Source: Pandoraea fibrosis (GTDB lineage: Bacteria > Pseudomonadota > Gammaproteobacteria > Burkholderiales > Burkholderiaceae). Taken from it: DNA of 64,000 bases. The notes beneath the pieces are model-generated. The model was not told where the DNA came from, did no database searches, and was given only the letters and a program-made list of their open reading frames with translations. The stretch covers positions 3,472,001 through 3,536,000 of the forward strand of contig NZ_CP047385.1 of NCBI RefSeq assembly GCF_000807775.2, read 5' to 3'. Below are positions 45,128 through 54,399 of the stretch, one piece after another (positions within the stretch are counted from its first letter, which is position 1; the number at the start of each line of letters is the position of its first letter). The translations under genes and the position numbers were made by a program.

Positions 45128-46498
45128 CTATCCCGCCCGGACGGCCCAGATTCGTCTGCGATTCAGGAGCAGCGGGATCGCACCGATGACGATGCCGCCC
45201 ATCCCGACGACATTGGTGACCCAATCAAACGTCGGGATGCTGTATAGCGCGATGAAGAAGAGGAAAACCCCGCTTGCCGCTGGCCATAGCACATGGGTCA
45301 CGGCAAGCCATGGTCCCTGCGTCAGTGTTTTGCGGTAGTACCAGCCGCAGGCAAGCCCGGTCAGTCCGAGGTAGAAGCAGATCTGGAAGCCGATCGCGGT
45401 AATCGAATCTTGCAGGATGACGTTGATGGTCGGCAGGTACGACGACATCAGTAACAGCGCGAGGCCGGCGATCCAGATAAAGAAAATCGCAATGTGCGGC
45501 GTTCGCCACCGGGGATGCAGACGTGCATAGCGCTCGTGCAGGGCGCCGTCGCGGCTCTTGGCAAAAAGCGTCCGTGTGAACTGAAGCATTTGCGTCTCGA
45601 CCGTTCCTACAGTGCTCAGCAATACCGCGATGATCGCGACGTAGCCCCAGGTCGGCCCGAACAGCTTTTCCGCAATGGCGAAAATGATGTTTGTGTTGTA
45701 GTGCTGGATCTCGGCATCGGACAGACCGAGTAGCGTGATGACGATGAAGACAAGGAAAAACACCATCAGGAACACCATCGACCAGAAGGCGGCCCGACCA
45801 GGGGTGCGGTTCGAATCCCGCGTCTCCTCGCTGAGGTTCAGCGTCACATCCCAGCCGTAAAAGAAGAAGATCGCCACCAACGCACCGTTCGCGAACAGCT
45901 TTGGCGTGAAGGCGAAGGGCCAGAACCAGTCCCACGAGAACGGGTGCTGCGCCGCATGAGGAAAGACAAAGAAGCTCGCGACGATGATCGCGAGCAGGAT
46001 AACGCCCTCGACAATCGTCATCAGGACCTGCACATAGCTGGTGAGCTTGATCCCCTTGACGACCACCGCACTGACGATCGTGAGCCATGCGGCCGCGATC
46101 AAGGTCACGTAGTGCACGTTATTCATCAGAGGACGATTAAAGATGAGCAGGGTGGCATTGGCCGCCGGAATCATGGCCGACACCATGAATACGCAACACA
46201 GCACCAAAAGCGCCCAGCCAGCGAAAAAGCCCAGTGAGCGTCCGAACACCATGCTGACCCACGAATAGGAGGTGCCGGCGCTTGCCAGAGCGCGGTTCAT
46301 GTTGATGAAGGCATAGGCAATGCCAAACATGATGAGTCCGCACACCAGAATACTCGCCGGCGATAGCGTACCGGCCGTGCCGATAATGGTGGACGTGGTG
46401 ATCTCGACGCTGTAAGCCGGCGCCGTGCCGGCGATGCCCATGATGACCGACTCGACGATACCCAGCGAATCGGCATTGAGCTTGGCGGGTTGATCCAT
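45128..46498 (-). CDS. APC-family amino acid permease
   Basis: A 456-aa permease with about twelve membrane helices. The first helix carries the APC motif SVIMGIAGTAPAYSVEITT, followed by ILVCGLIMFGIAYAFINMNRAL. It probably moves an amino acid, amine or related compound by proton symport. ATG 46498 is used; GTG 46510 is an alternative. It is read in the same direction as the porin and the aromatic genes upstream, but a 109-base gap separates it from the porin, so cotranscription is uncertain. Confidence 0.88.
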   Translation of the reverse strand: MDQPAKLNADSLGIVESVIMGIAGTAPAYSVEITTSTIIGTAGTLSPASILVCGLIMFGIAYAFINMNRALASAGTSYSWVSMVFGRSLGFFAGWALLVLCCVFMVSAMIPAANATLLIFNRPLMNNVHYVTLIAAAWLTIVSAVVVKGIKLTSYVQVLMTIVEGVILLAIIVASFFVFPHAAQHPFSWDWFWPFAFTPKLFANGALVAIFFFYGWDVTLNLSEETRDSNRTPGRAAFWSMVFLMVFFLVFIVITLLGLSDAEIQHYNTNIIFAIAEKLFGPTWGYVAIIAVLLSTVGTVETQMLQFTRTLFAKSRDGALHERYARLHPRWRTPHIAIFFIWIAGLALLLMSSYLPTINVILQDSITAIGFQICFYLGLTGLACGWYYRKTLTQGPWLAVTHVLWPAASGVFLFFIALYSIPTFDWVTNVVGMGGIVIGAIPLLLNRRRIWAVRAG

Positions 46499-46606
46499 GG
46501 CGCGACTCACGGTTGGCGTCGATGGATCGACTTTTACTCCGTCACGGCGCGGGATTCAAGCAGTAATTTTCGGGCCGGCCAAATCGAAAACTCGCACCGT
46601 CCGGTA

Positions 46607-47767
46607 TCAAAACGTGTGGCGCACCCCGGCCATCACGCCCAACTGGTTGACCCCTGCATTCGGCGAAGCACCGGCGCCGCCCTGGCTCAAGGTGTAGGCC
46701 GCACGCGCGCTATTGAACAGATACCCGGTTTGCAGGTAGACGGCCGAGCGTCGGGAGAGCAGCCATGTGCCACGCAGCGCGGCGATCGTTCCGCGGGCGT
46801 CGTGTTGGGCATTGACGATGCGATACACGCCACCGTCGATCACATACTGCGGCGCCCACGTATATGACGCCGTCAGATAGAACATGTCCGAGTTGACGCC
46901 GGGCAGTCCCGCTGCGTCCGTGCTCACGCGGCGTCCGAGCCATCCGGCACCGACTTTCCAGTCGCCCCCTTTGACATAGCCGTTCAACTGGATGCGTGAG
47001 TCCGTCGCGCCGCTACCGGCAATCGCGACCGGGGCAACGCCGTCGAAGAAGTTCGCCGCCGCGCCCGGACCACCTCGCTGTTGATCGTAGGCGGCGGCCA
47101 CCCCGAAAGCGGCCGTATCGTAGCGCAGCATGGCCGACCACTGGCGGCATGCCGGCGACCCGTTCGCGCCGGTGCCATTGCCCGCACAGGTGCCTTGCCC
47201 CGGCGAGTTGCCCGTTCCGGCGCTGTCGCGACCAAACGACCACGTCGCGCCGAACGTCAAGCCGCGCCACGTCCCCTTATACGCCACCGTGTTGTCGCTG
47301 CGGGCATTCGGGATGTACGCGTCGAACGAACCGAGCCCGCCGTAAATATCCGGCCCGAGTATGTCGGCGTCGGAGAGCGCCCAGAAAGTCATGGAGTACT
47401 GGCGCCCGAAACTCAGTGTCCCCCAGTCGTTCTGCAAGCCCACCCACGACTGGCGTCCGAACAATCGTCCGCCCTGATTGACGTCGCCCGCGCGCACATT
47501 GAACCCGTTCTCGAGCGTGAAGACCGCATGCAATCCGCCGCCGATATCCTCGTTGCCGCGTATGCCCCAACGCGACGGCATCGTTCCTGTAATGCCGGGA
47601 ACGCGCCACAGGTTCTCGCCGGTCGGCCCGGCGTGCGTCACGAACTCGATGCCCGTATCGAGCACGCCGTAAAGCTGGATATTGGTCTGCCCGAATGCCG
47701 GGTTCATGCTCAGACAGGCGAGTGCCGTCGCCGTTACGCCGGCGAGGCGTACCGTTGTTACCTTCAT
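46607..47767 (-). CDS. Gram-negative trimeric porin
   Basis: A 386-aa Burkholderia-type general porin. A signal peptide ends near NPAFGQ (about residue 26), and the mature start TNIQLYGVLDTGIE is the family hallmark. RWGIRGNEDIGGGLHAVFTLENGFN and GRQSWVGLQ blocks follow, and the protein ends in an aromatic HTF. GGAGA precedes the ATG. It probably admits the aromatic acid handled by the neighbouring enzymes. Confidence 0.94.
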   Translation of the reverse strand: MKVTTVRLAGVTATALACLSMNPAFGQTNIQLYGVLDTGIEFVTHAGPTGENLWRVPGITGTMPSRWGIRGNEDIGGGLHAVFTLENGFNVRAGDVNQGGRLFGRQSWVGLQNDWGTLSFGRQYSMTFWALSDADILGPDIYGGLGSFDAYIPNARSDNTVAYKGTWRGLTFGATWSFGRDSAGTGNSPGQGTCAGNGTGANGSPACRQWSAMLRYDTAAFGVAAAYDQQRGGPGAAANFFDGVAPVAIAGSGATDSRIQLNGYVKGGDWKVGAGWLGRRVSTDAAGLPGVNSDMFYLTASYTWAPQYVIDGGVYRIVNAQHDARGTIAALRGTWLLSRRSAVYLQTGYLFNSARAAYTLSQGGAGASPNAGVNQLGVMAGVRHTF

Positions 47768-47818
47768 TGCTGTCTCCTCAGTCGATGCCAGTGTGTCTGG
47801 TCTGTTGTGCCACCGCGC

Positions 47819-48808
47819 TCAGGCAGCGGCGGTATCGGGGGTGTCGGGGGTGTCGGTATTGCGAATGAAGTCTTCGGGGACGTCGGGCCCCCAGAGGTAC
47901 AGCGAGTCTTCGGGGTCGAAGTCGCCGGCGGGCCATGTCTGGCCTTTGCCGACGTAGTCGATGTCGGCCGAGTACTCGCTGAACGATCCCCACGGGTCCT
48001 GAACGTAGTGAAAATAGTTCGAGCCGAGTACGTGTCGGCCCGTGCCCCAGCCGTGCCGATAGCCGGCTGCAGCCATCTGCGCGGCGCCATTGCCGACTTC
48101 GTCCAGACTTGCCACGTCCCATGAGCAGTGATGCCAGCCACGCGCATGGCTCTTTGCGAAGGCTACGAGATGGTGGTCGCAGCCATGGGGGGCGTGCGTG
48201 AAGGCGATGAGGTCCTGCGAACGGTCCGACAGGCGCAATCCGAGCGCGTCGCGATAGAACGCAAGGGCACGCAACACATCGGGCGTAAAGAGCAGCACAT
48301 GCGACAAGCGCCGTGGGCGCACTTGCGCCACGTCATGCCGGCAATGTGTGCCTCGCGCACCGTTCGCACTCGAATTCAGCACGAAAGACGGCTTCGCGTC
48401 CGGCGACGTCTTCTCGCCAACGCGCACGCCGATCAGGCAGCCGTCGGGGTCAAGGAACCAGAAGCCGTCGTCGCGCACCCGCCCGGTGGCCGCCGCCAGT
48501 GACGACGGCCTGTCGGTGGGTGTCGCACCGGCTTGCGCGACCTGCGCGCGCAGCGCATCGAAATCCTCCGCAAAGCAGTGGAATTGCAGATACGCGAGCG
48601 ATTTTCCAGCCGCCGGAAGCAAGCGAGCCCAGCGATGTCCATCCGTCGCGTAAAGGTCGAGTCCCCGTTCGGGGGCGATCGCGTCGCGCACGTCCAGGCC
48701 AAACGTCGTAAAGAAGTGCTGCGCTTGTGCCAGGGACGGCACATTGAGCGCGAAGTGATCGATGGAATGCACGGCGTACGGCGCGCCGGGCGATGGCGAT
48801 GCAGTCAT
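47819..48808 (-). CDS. extradiol ring-cleavage dioxygenase (VOC family)
   Basis: A 329-aa two-module vicinal-oxygen-chelate protein. The N module is residues about 15-125 (IDHFALNVPSLAQAQHFF). The catalytic C module has the Fe ligands His (RLSHVLLF), His (WHHCSWDV) and Glu (FSEYSADIDY), plus the HYVQDPWG segment. This is the catechol 2,3-dioxygenase / 2,3-dihydroxybiphenyl dioxygenase fold with intact metal site. It should cleave a catechol-type ring next to the hydroxyls. GGAGG precedes the ATG. The tail is rich in DTPDTPDT. Confidence 0.9.
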   Translation of the reverse strand: MTASPSPGAPYAVHSIDHFALNVPSLAQAQHFFTTFGLDVRDAIAPERGLDLYATDGHRWARLLPAAGKSLAYLQFHCFAEDFDALRAQVAQAGATPTDRPSSLAAATGRVRDDGFWFLDPDGCLIGVRVGEKTSPDAKPSFVLNSSANGARGTHCRHDVAQVRPRRLSHVLLFTPDVLRALAFYRDALGLRLSDRSQDLIAFTHAPHGCDHHLVAFAKSHARGWHHCSWDVASLDEVGNGAAQMAAAGYRHGWGTGRHVLGSNYFHYVQDPWGSFSEYSADIDYVGKGQTWPAGDFDPEDSLYLWGPDVPEDFIRNTDTPDTPDTAAA

Positions 48809-48874
48809 GACGTCCTCCGGGCAAAGGTCTGCCGGCGCCCCACGAGAAACACGGGCACCGGCATCAAGTGGCGA

Positions 48875-49738
48875 TCAGACGCGCGACTTGCGCAGCGTCG
48901 CTTCGTTGGCAATGGCGTTGCGCAACAGGCCTACACGCTCGATCTCCACTTCACACACATCGCCTTCGCGCATGAGCAGCTTCGGCGTGCGTGCCCAGCC
49001 AATGCCGGACGGCGTGCCTGCGACAATCACGTCGCCCGGTTCAAGGGTGATGGCCTGACTGATGACCTCGATGAGCGTGGCGACATCGAACACCATGTCT
49101 TCGGTGCTGGCCGACTGCACGACTTCGCCATTGAGTCGTGTCTGTAACCGCAAGCCGCGCGCGCCTGCCGGCAGTTCGTCGGCCGTGACCAGGTCCGGGC
49201 CGAAGGCGCCCGTGGCATCGAAGTTCTTGCCCATGGTCCACTGAGGGGTCTTGAATTGGTATTCGCGAATCGACCCGTCGTTGAACACCGAGTAGCCCGC
49301 CACATGATGCAAGGCGTCTTCGTGGCGAATATGGCGGCCGCCGCGACCGATGACCACCGCCAGCTCGCCCTCGTAGTCGACGCCTTCGCTATCGGCAACG
49401 TCCGGCCGCACAATCGGCGCGTCGTGCGCAACGAGGCTCGTGTTCACGCGTGTGAAGAGGGTAGGGTAGTCGGGTTGTGCATACTGGCTCTCGGCCGAGT
49501 GATCGCGATAGTTCAGTCCCACACAAAGGATTTTCGGGGGGCGTTGCAACGGCGGCAGATATCGAATCACGTCGGCGCCAACGTAATGGGTCGACGTATT
49601 CGCCTGCGCAAATGCGAGGAGATCGACGCCGTCGGCCAACAGGTCTTCGAGGGCAAATTCGCCGAGCACGCGGATACGCTCGGCATCACGCACACCGAGA
49701 CAGGACTTGCCGTCGAGTTCAAAGCTGACAAAACGCAT
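48875..49738 (-). CDS. fumarylacetoacetate hydrolase family protein
   Basis: A 287-aa FAH-family protein. KILCVGLNYRDHSAES opens the catalytic domain; metal ligands are the two glutamates in VDYEGELAVVIG and the aspartate in GKNFDATGAFGPDL. The closing LEPGDVIVAGTPSGIGWAR is typical. The family hydrolyses or decarboxylates ring-fission products. ATG 49738 is chosen because the upstream frame to 50347 is a shadow of the transporter gene. Its place after the dioxygenase suggests it acts on the cleavage product. Confidence 0.9.
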   Translation of the reverse strand: MRFVSFELDGKSCLGVRDAERIRVLGEFALEDLLADGVDLLAFAQANTSTHYVGADVIRYLPPLQRPPKILCVGLNYRDHSAESQYAQPDYPTLFTRVNTSLVAHDAPIVRPDVADSEGVDYEGELAVVIGRGGRHIRHEDALHHVAGYSVFNDGSIREYQFKTPQWTMGKNFDATGAFGPDLVTADELPAGARGLRLQTRLNGEVVQSASTEDMVFDVATLIEVISQAITLEPGDVIVAGTPSGIGWARTPKLLMREGDVCEVEIERVGLLRNAIANEATLRKSRV

Positions 49739-49797
49739 GGTGGGCTCCAGATAGGGAAGGGGAAACTGTGGGTTGGCGATTGTGTGCGGCGGCGTCG

Positions 49798-51180
49798 TTA
49801 CATGGACGCTTGCTGGCGGCGATAGCGCACACCGTTGGCGATCATCGCCATGCCGGCGATTACGGCTGGCAAGGCGAACACAAGGAACGACACCTGAACC
49901 GACGACATCGCGGCGAGCAGCACGCCACCCGTCATCGAACCGATGATCGATCCGACGCGTCCGATGCCGAGCGCCCAGCTCACGCCAGTCGCACGCGCCC
50001 CGGTGGTGTAGAACCCTGCAACGAGCACGTTGGCGCCGGTCTGCGCCCCCGACAGGCCGAAGCCGGCAAAGAACACCGTGATGAAAACGAGCGTGGCGGA
50101 ATGCAGCGACATGCCGATAAGGGCAATGGAGACGGCCGCGACCGCGTAAGAGAACGCCAGCACGACAAATGGATTGAATCGGTCCATCAGACGGGCATTG
50201 AGCAATGAGCCGAGCGTGCCGCCGATGGGAAGCATCGCGCCCACCTGGGCGGCATGGGCCACGCCGATACCGCTTTCGGTGAGTACCGTCGGCAACCAAC
50301 TGCTGATCTGGTAGTACACCCAGAGCGTGCAGAAGAACGCGAGCCACAGCAGCAGGGTGCCGGTGCGGTAGTGAGCGTTGAAGAGCGTCGCGACCGGACG
50401 CTCGACCGCTTTTGCGGCACCGCCCAGAACTTCGGCCGACGTCCGCGGCGCGCTGGCTTCCGCCTCGAAAGACGCCGCGCCGCGCTCGCCCAGCCGAACT
50501 AGCGTGCGCTGCATCTGTCGCGCGAACGCGGGCTTACCCACCATGAAGCGCAGCGACTCGGGCAACTGCCAGGCCACGATCGGTAGCAGGACGAGCGGCG
50601 CCAACCCGCCAAAGACGAAGACGCCTTGCCAGCCGAAGTGCGGAATCAGCCATGCCGCCACATAGCCGCCGCACGCAAGTCCAAGCGTGAAGCCGCAGAA
50701 CATGAGTGTAACGAGCCATGCACGGTTATGTGCCGGGCTGTACTCGGAGGACAGCGTGATGGCATTGGGCATGGCGCCGCCCAACCCCGCGCCGGTCAGA
50801 AACCGCAGAAAGACCAACCAGCCCACCGACGGCGACCACGCGCACGCGAGGCTGCCGATAGCGAACAGAAACATCGAAATCAGAATGACGCGCTTGCGCC
50901 CGATTCGGTCGGCGAGCGGGCCGAAGAGGAAGCTGCCGACGGTCAGCCCGAACAGGCCCGCGCCGAAGACCGGACCCAATTGGGCAGGGCTCAACGACCA
51001 TTGATGTTTGAGCAACGGTGCAACGTAGCCGACGCTGGCCACATCGAAGCCATCGGCAGCGACGACCAGGAAGCAGAGAAATAGCGTGAGCCGTTGCAGT
51101 GCCGTCATGGGCTCGCGCGTCTCGCGGCGCAAGACGGTATCGCCGGCCGAAGCCGTTCGCGACGTGGAATCTACGTACAT
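49798..51180 (-). CDS. MFS transporter, aromatic acid:H+ symporter (AAHS) type
   Basis: A 460-aa protein with twelve membrane helices. It has the AAHS start ALQRLTLFLCFLVVAADGFDVASVGYVAPLL, including the DGFD motif needed for aromatic acid uptake, and the loop 2-3 motif GPLADRIGRKRVI. A Shine-Dalgarno CAGGAGA precedes ATG 51180. It likely imports a hydroxylated aromatic acid for the adjacent hydroxylase and dioxygenase. Confidence 0.93.
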   Translation of the reverse strand: MYVDSTSRTASAGDTVLRRETREPMTALQRLTLFLCFLVVAADGFDVASVGYVAPLLKHQWSLSPAQLGPVFGAGLFGLTVGSFLFGPLADRIGRKRVILISMFLFAIGSLACAWSPSVGWLVFLRFLTGAGLGGAMPNAITLSSEYSPAHNRAWLVTLMFCGFTLGLACGGYVAAWLIPHFGWQGVFVFGGLAPLVLLPIVAWQLPESLRFMVGKPAFARQMQRTLVRLGERGAASFEAEASAPRTSAEVLGGAAKAVERPVATLFNAHYRTGTLLLWLAFFCTLWVYYQISSWLPTVLTESGIGVAHAAQVGAMLPIGGTLGSLLNARLMDRFNPFVVLAFSYAVAAVSIALIGMSLHSATLVFITVFFAGFGLSGAQTGANVLVAGFYTTGARATGVSWALGIGRVGSIIGSMTGGVLLAAMSSVQVSFLVFALPAVIAGMAMIANGVRYRRQQASM

Positions 51181-51312
51181 CGTTGTCTCCTGAGGATATC
51201 CGGCGATAACGCCACCGGTCTGCGACTGCCAGCGTCTGTTGTCAAAGCGCGTGGCCGGCATGCCGCCGATAAAAGGCAATGAACGGAAGTGAAGTGGGCT
51301 AGCGTAGGCAGG

Positions 51313-53034
51313 TCATGAATTCAGGATCGGATCAGGCATCGGATTCGCGGATGGCGTGGCGGCTCGGGCCTCGAACGCATCGAGCGCCAGACACCGACGT
51401 GCTGCCATCACGAACGCGTCGTCGAGGGTGTCGCCACGCCACGCCACGTGAAGGTCCGGGCGAATCAGTACGTAGCTGCGCTCATAAAGACGCCTGAGTC
51501 GTGCAACGTCGGCAAGCGTCGGCATAACGACCACCACGTCCCCGAGCACGTCGCGGGCCGTTTGCACTGCGCTTGCCTCCGGGGTCTGCGCGTCAACGCA
51601 GAGCAAGGTGAACTGTTGCCCCATCGCGTCGTACAGCGAACTGCCGTCGGCAAGCCACGCATGAGGCGCACGATGTCCCGGGCGCGCACACGGCACGTAG
51701 AGATTGGCGTTGTCGGCAGGTGGGCTACCGGGTTCCGCGACCAGCAGCGGCGACGATTCATAGCGAGTACCCAAATGGACACCGGGAATCACAAACTCAT
51801 GTCGCGCATGAAACGCGAGGTATTCGCCGACCGCGTGCCTTGCCGCATCGCCGTCCGGGCCTGGCTCGTAGGCTTCGCGGGGCAGGGCGACGTAGCCGAT
51901 GCTGTCGGCAAAATTGCGCGCGAAGGCCGTATTGCGTTCTCCGGCCGGGCGGCGTTCGGCGTCGTAGCTCTGGGCGAGCGCTTCGCCGGCGTTGCCCCGC
52001 ACAAGCGCGACGAGCTTCCATGCAAGATTGGCCGCGTCGTCGATGCCGGTGTTGTACCCGAGCCCGCCGGTCGGTGTGAACAGGTGCGCGGCGTCACCAC
52101 AGAGAAACACGCGCCCGACGACGAGCCGCTCCGCGACCAGGGCGTGTCCGGCCGTCCATGCCGAGGCGCTCTTCACCTCGAACGGAATATCGGCGCCCAG
52201 CGCCTGAGCGATGCGGGAACGCACGACGTCGTCCGACGGCGTTTCGTCGTCGTGGCGTTGTACGTTCATGATGAAGTGACCCCGGCCGTCCACCGCGACG
52301 ATCAAGGCCCGTTGCGTGGGACCGAAGGTCCAGTACTGCCATGCCGGCGCCTTGCCGCTCGCCTCCACCAGCGTGGGCGCGTAGAAGTACACGGCGTCCA
52401 TCTGCCCCCCCATGAAGGCACGCTTCTCGCTGGCGACGCCGCCATAGCGAAGGCCCAGCGATCGCCGTACAAAGCTGCGTGGGCCGTCGCAACCCACGGC
52501 GTAGCGCGCTCGCACGCGGCGCACCTGCGCCGGGCGATCCGGCGTTTCCGATAGCGTGATGACAGCGCTGACTCCATCCGCGTCTTGCACGAGGTCGGTG
52601 ACCGTTGCGTCGAAGTGCACGTTGCAGGTCGATTGGCGACGTGCGGCGTCAAGCAACACGGGTTCGATATAGAGCTGTGAACAGCGGTGCGGTGGCTCGG
52701 GGGTTGGCCATGTGAAGCTGTGCGCCTTGGCGTAGGCGACGGCGTCACGCGATGCCGGCTGCGAAAGCCGAGCCAGTTCGTGTCCCGAGATCGTCGTGAA
52801 GTAGGCCACGTCAGGGGACTGGTCCGGCGGCAGGCCCAACTGACGAATATGCGCGGATACGCCGATACGACGGAAGTGCTCCATCGTGCGTGCGCTGTTG
52901 GCGTTGGCCGCAGGGTGTTTGCTGGTGCCGGACTTGGCGTCGAAGACTTCGACCCGCAGTCCCTGTTGTGCGAGCGACGTCGCCAGAAATAAGCCCACCG
53001 GGCCAGCGCCCACGATCAATACATCGCAATCCAT
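51313..53034 (-). CDS. FAD-dependent aromatic hydroxylase (MhpA/phenol hydroxylase type)
   Basis: A 573-aa single-component flavin monooxygenase. It has the dinucleotide motif DVLIVGAGPVGLFLATSLA, the DG motif AVGCDGPRSFVRRSLG and the GD motif LCGDAAHLFTPTGGLGYN. The long C-terminal thioredoxin-like region fits the MhpA-like subgroup. It would hydroxylate an aromatic acid to a catechol for the dioxygenase at 47819-48808, using NAD(P)H and O2. ATG 53034 is used; a GTG at 53037 is equally well spaced from AGGAGA. Confidence 0.92.
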   Translation of the reverse strand: MDCDVLIVGAGPVGLFLATSLAQQGLRVEVFDAKSGTSKHPAANANSARTMEHFRRIGVSAHIRQLGLPPDQSPDVAYFTTISGHELARLSQPASRDAVAYAKAHSFTWPTPEPPHRCSQLYIEPVLLDAARRQSTCNVHFDATVTDLVQDADGVSAVITLSETPDRPAQVRRVRARYAVGCDGPRSFVRRSLGLRYGGVASEKRAFMGGQMDAVYFYAPTLVEASGKAPAWQYWTFGPTQRALIVAVDGRGHFIMNVQRHDDETPSDDVVRSRIAQALGADIPFEVKSASAWTAGHALVAERLVVGRVFLCGDAAHLFTPTGGLGYNTGIDDAANLAWKLVALVRGNAGEALAQSYDAERRPAGERNTAFARNFADSIGYVALPREAYEPGPDGDAARHAVGEYLAFHARHEFVIPGVHLGTRYESSPLLVAEPGSPPADNANLYVPCARPGHRAPHAWLADGSSLYDAMGQQFTLLCVDAQTPEASAVQTARDVLGDVVVVMPTLADVARLRRLYERSYVLIRPDLHVAWRGDTLDDAFVMAARRCLALDAFEARAATPSANPMPDPILNS

Positions 53035-53129
53035 CACCGTCGTCTCCTGATACTTGCCTTTTTCACGTCTGTCGCGACGTGTTGATGCAAAGGTACGCGG
53101 CTGCGATGTATAAATCTATAAAATGGAAA

Positions 53130-53144
53130 TCATAGAGATTATGA
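53130..53144. promoter_or_regulatory. LysR-type inverted repeat TCATA-N5-TATGA
   Basis: TCATA (53130-53134) and TATGA (53140-53144) form an inverted repeat around GAGAT in the 168-base gap between the hydroxylase gene and the divergent LysR gene. This matches the usual size and placement of a LysR binding site. Function is inference. Confidence 0.4.
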
Positions 53145-53202
53145 ATTCAATGCATATCACATTCGCAACGCAACGGCGCGCAGACGCCATGAGGAGACAC
53201 GC

Positions 53203-54111
53203 ATGGAATACCCCGATCTGAATTTTCTCTACGTCGTCGAAGCGTTGATGGCAGAGCGCAGCGTGTCTCGGGCTGCCCAGCGTCTGGGGCTGACGCAACC
53301 GGCGGTGAGCCACGCGCTTGGCCGGCTGCGCACTCGATTCGGCGACGATCTGTTCGTGCGGGCGGGTGCTGTCATGGCGCCGACTCCGACCGGAGAGCGT
53401 GTGGCGGACGGTGTCGCCCGGGCACTGGCATTGATCCGACAGGACGTGCTCGATGCGCGTGCATTCGAACCGGCGGACACCCGTCGCACGTTCTCGGTGT
53501 GTTTGAGCGATATGGGCATGATCGTACTGCTGCCACGATTGCTCGCGGCGCTGGCCGAACATGCCCCGATGGCGACGTTGCGGCCCATTCAGGTGCCAGC
53601 GGCCGAACTCGGTGTGGCCTTACAGGATGGAGAACTGGATCTGGCGATCGGCTATCTCGACCGGATGGGTGAGCATCTGCATCAGCAACGACTCTTCACG
53701 CGCTCGCTGGTGGGAATCCGGCGGGCGTCGGCAAGCAAGAGAGGGCGAGGGGGAAGGGCAGCCCGCATGGATGCCGAGACGTTCATGAGTACGCGCCACG
53801 TGGTCGCGGCAACGCTGGCGATGACGAACGAGCTACTCGCCAAGGAGTTGCGCAAGCGTGGCACGCGCCTGAATGTCGGCGTGGAGGTACCGTATCTGCT
53901 CGCGGTGCCGAGTCTGGTCGCCAATTCGGACTTCATTGCGGTGATCCCGAACGAACTCGCGGATCTGTTCGGCAAGATGGCGCATGTCGACGCGTTTGAC
54001 CTGCCCATCGCACTGCCGGACCTCACGGTCAGGCAATTCTGGCATCCCCGATTTCACAACGACGCCGCGCACCGCTGGTTCCGCAAGCTAGTCGCGGAAG
54101 CATTGCGTTGA
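53203..54111 (+). CDS. LysR-family regulator of the adjacent aromatic cluster
   Basis: A 302-aa LysR protein with an HTH of the NahR/NodD-like subgroup (RSVSRAAQRLGLTQPAVSHALGRLRTRFGDDLFVRAG) and a C-terminal effector domain. AGGAGA precedes the ATG. It is divergent from the hydroxylase gene, so it is the likely activator of the minus-strand cluster that includes the transporter, hydrolase, dioxygenase and porin. Confidence 0.92.
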   Translation: MEYPDLNFLYVVEALMAERSVSRAAQRLGLTQPAVSHALGRLRTRFGDDLFVRAGAVMAPTPTGERVADGVARALALIRQDVLDARAFEPADTRRTFSVCLSDMGMIVLLPRLLAALAEHAPMATLRPIQVPAAELGVALQDGELDLAIGYLDRMGEHLHQQRLFTRSLVGIRRASASKRGRGGRAARMDAETFMSTRHVVAATLAMTNELLAKELRKRGTRLNVGVEVPYLLAVPSLVANSDFIAVIPNELADLFGKMAHVDAFDLPIALPDLTVRQFWHPRFHNDAAHRWFRKLVAEALR

Positions 54112-54399
54112 ACAATGCACGGTGCCGAGTGCGCAACATTCGGAGCATTCGCCGATGACGGCGAAATAAACGTATCACCACGCCCATTCCCACCCCATGG
54201 TTCCCAAGCGCGCCCCGTTCGGTCTGCGTTACAATTCGCCCCTCGCGCGGCTCGGGGACATGACGTCGTTTTCGATCCGCCGACCCTATGACACTTACTA
54301 GTCTGAAATATGGCAGGCGAGCACGTTAAAAGAATGCTCGCCCCGGGAGATTGATCGGTCTAGAAATCCAAACAGCATTTTTGAAGGTTTTCTATTCAC

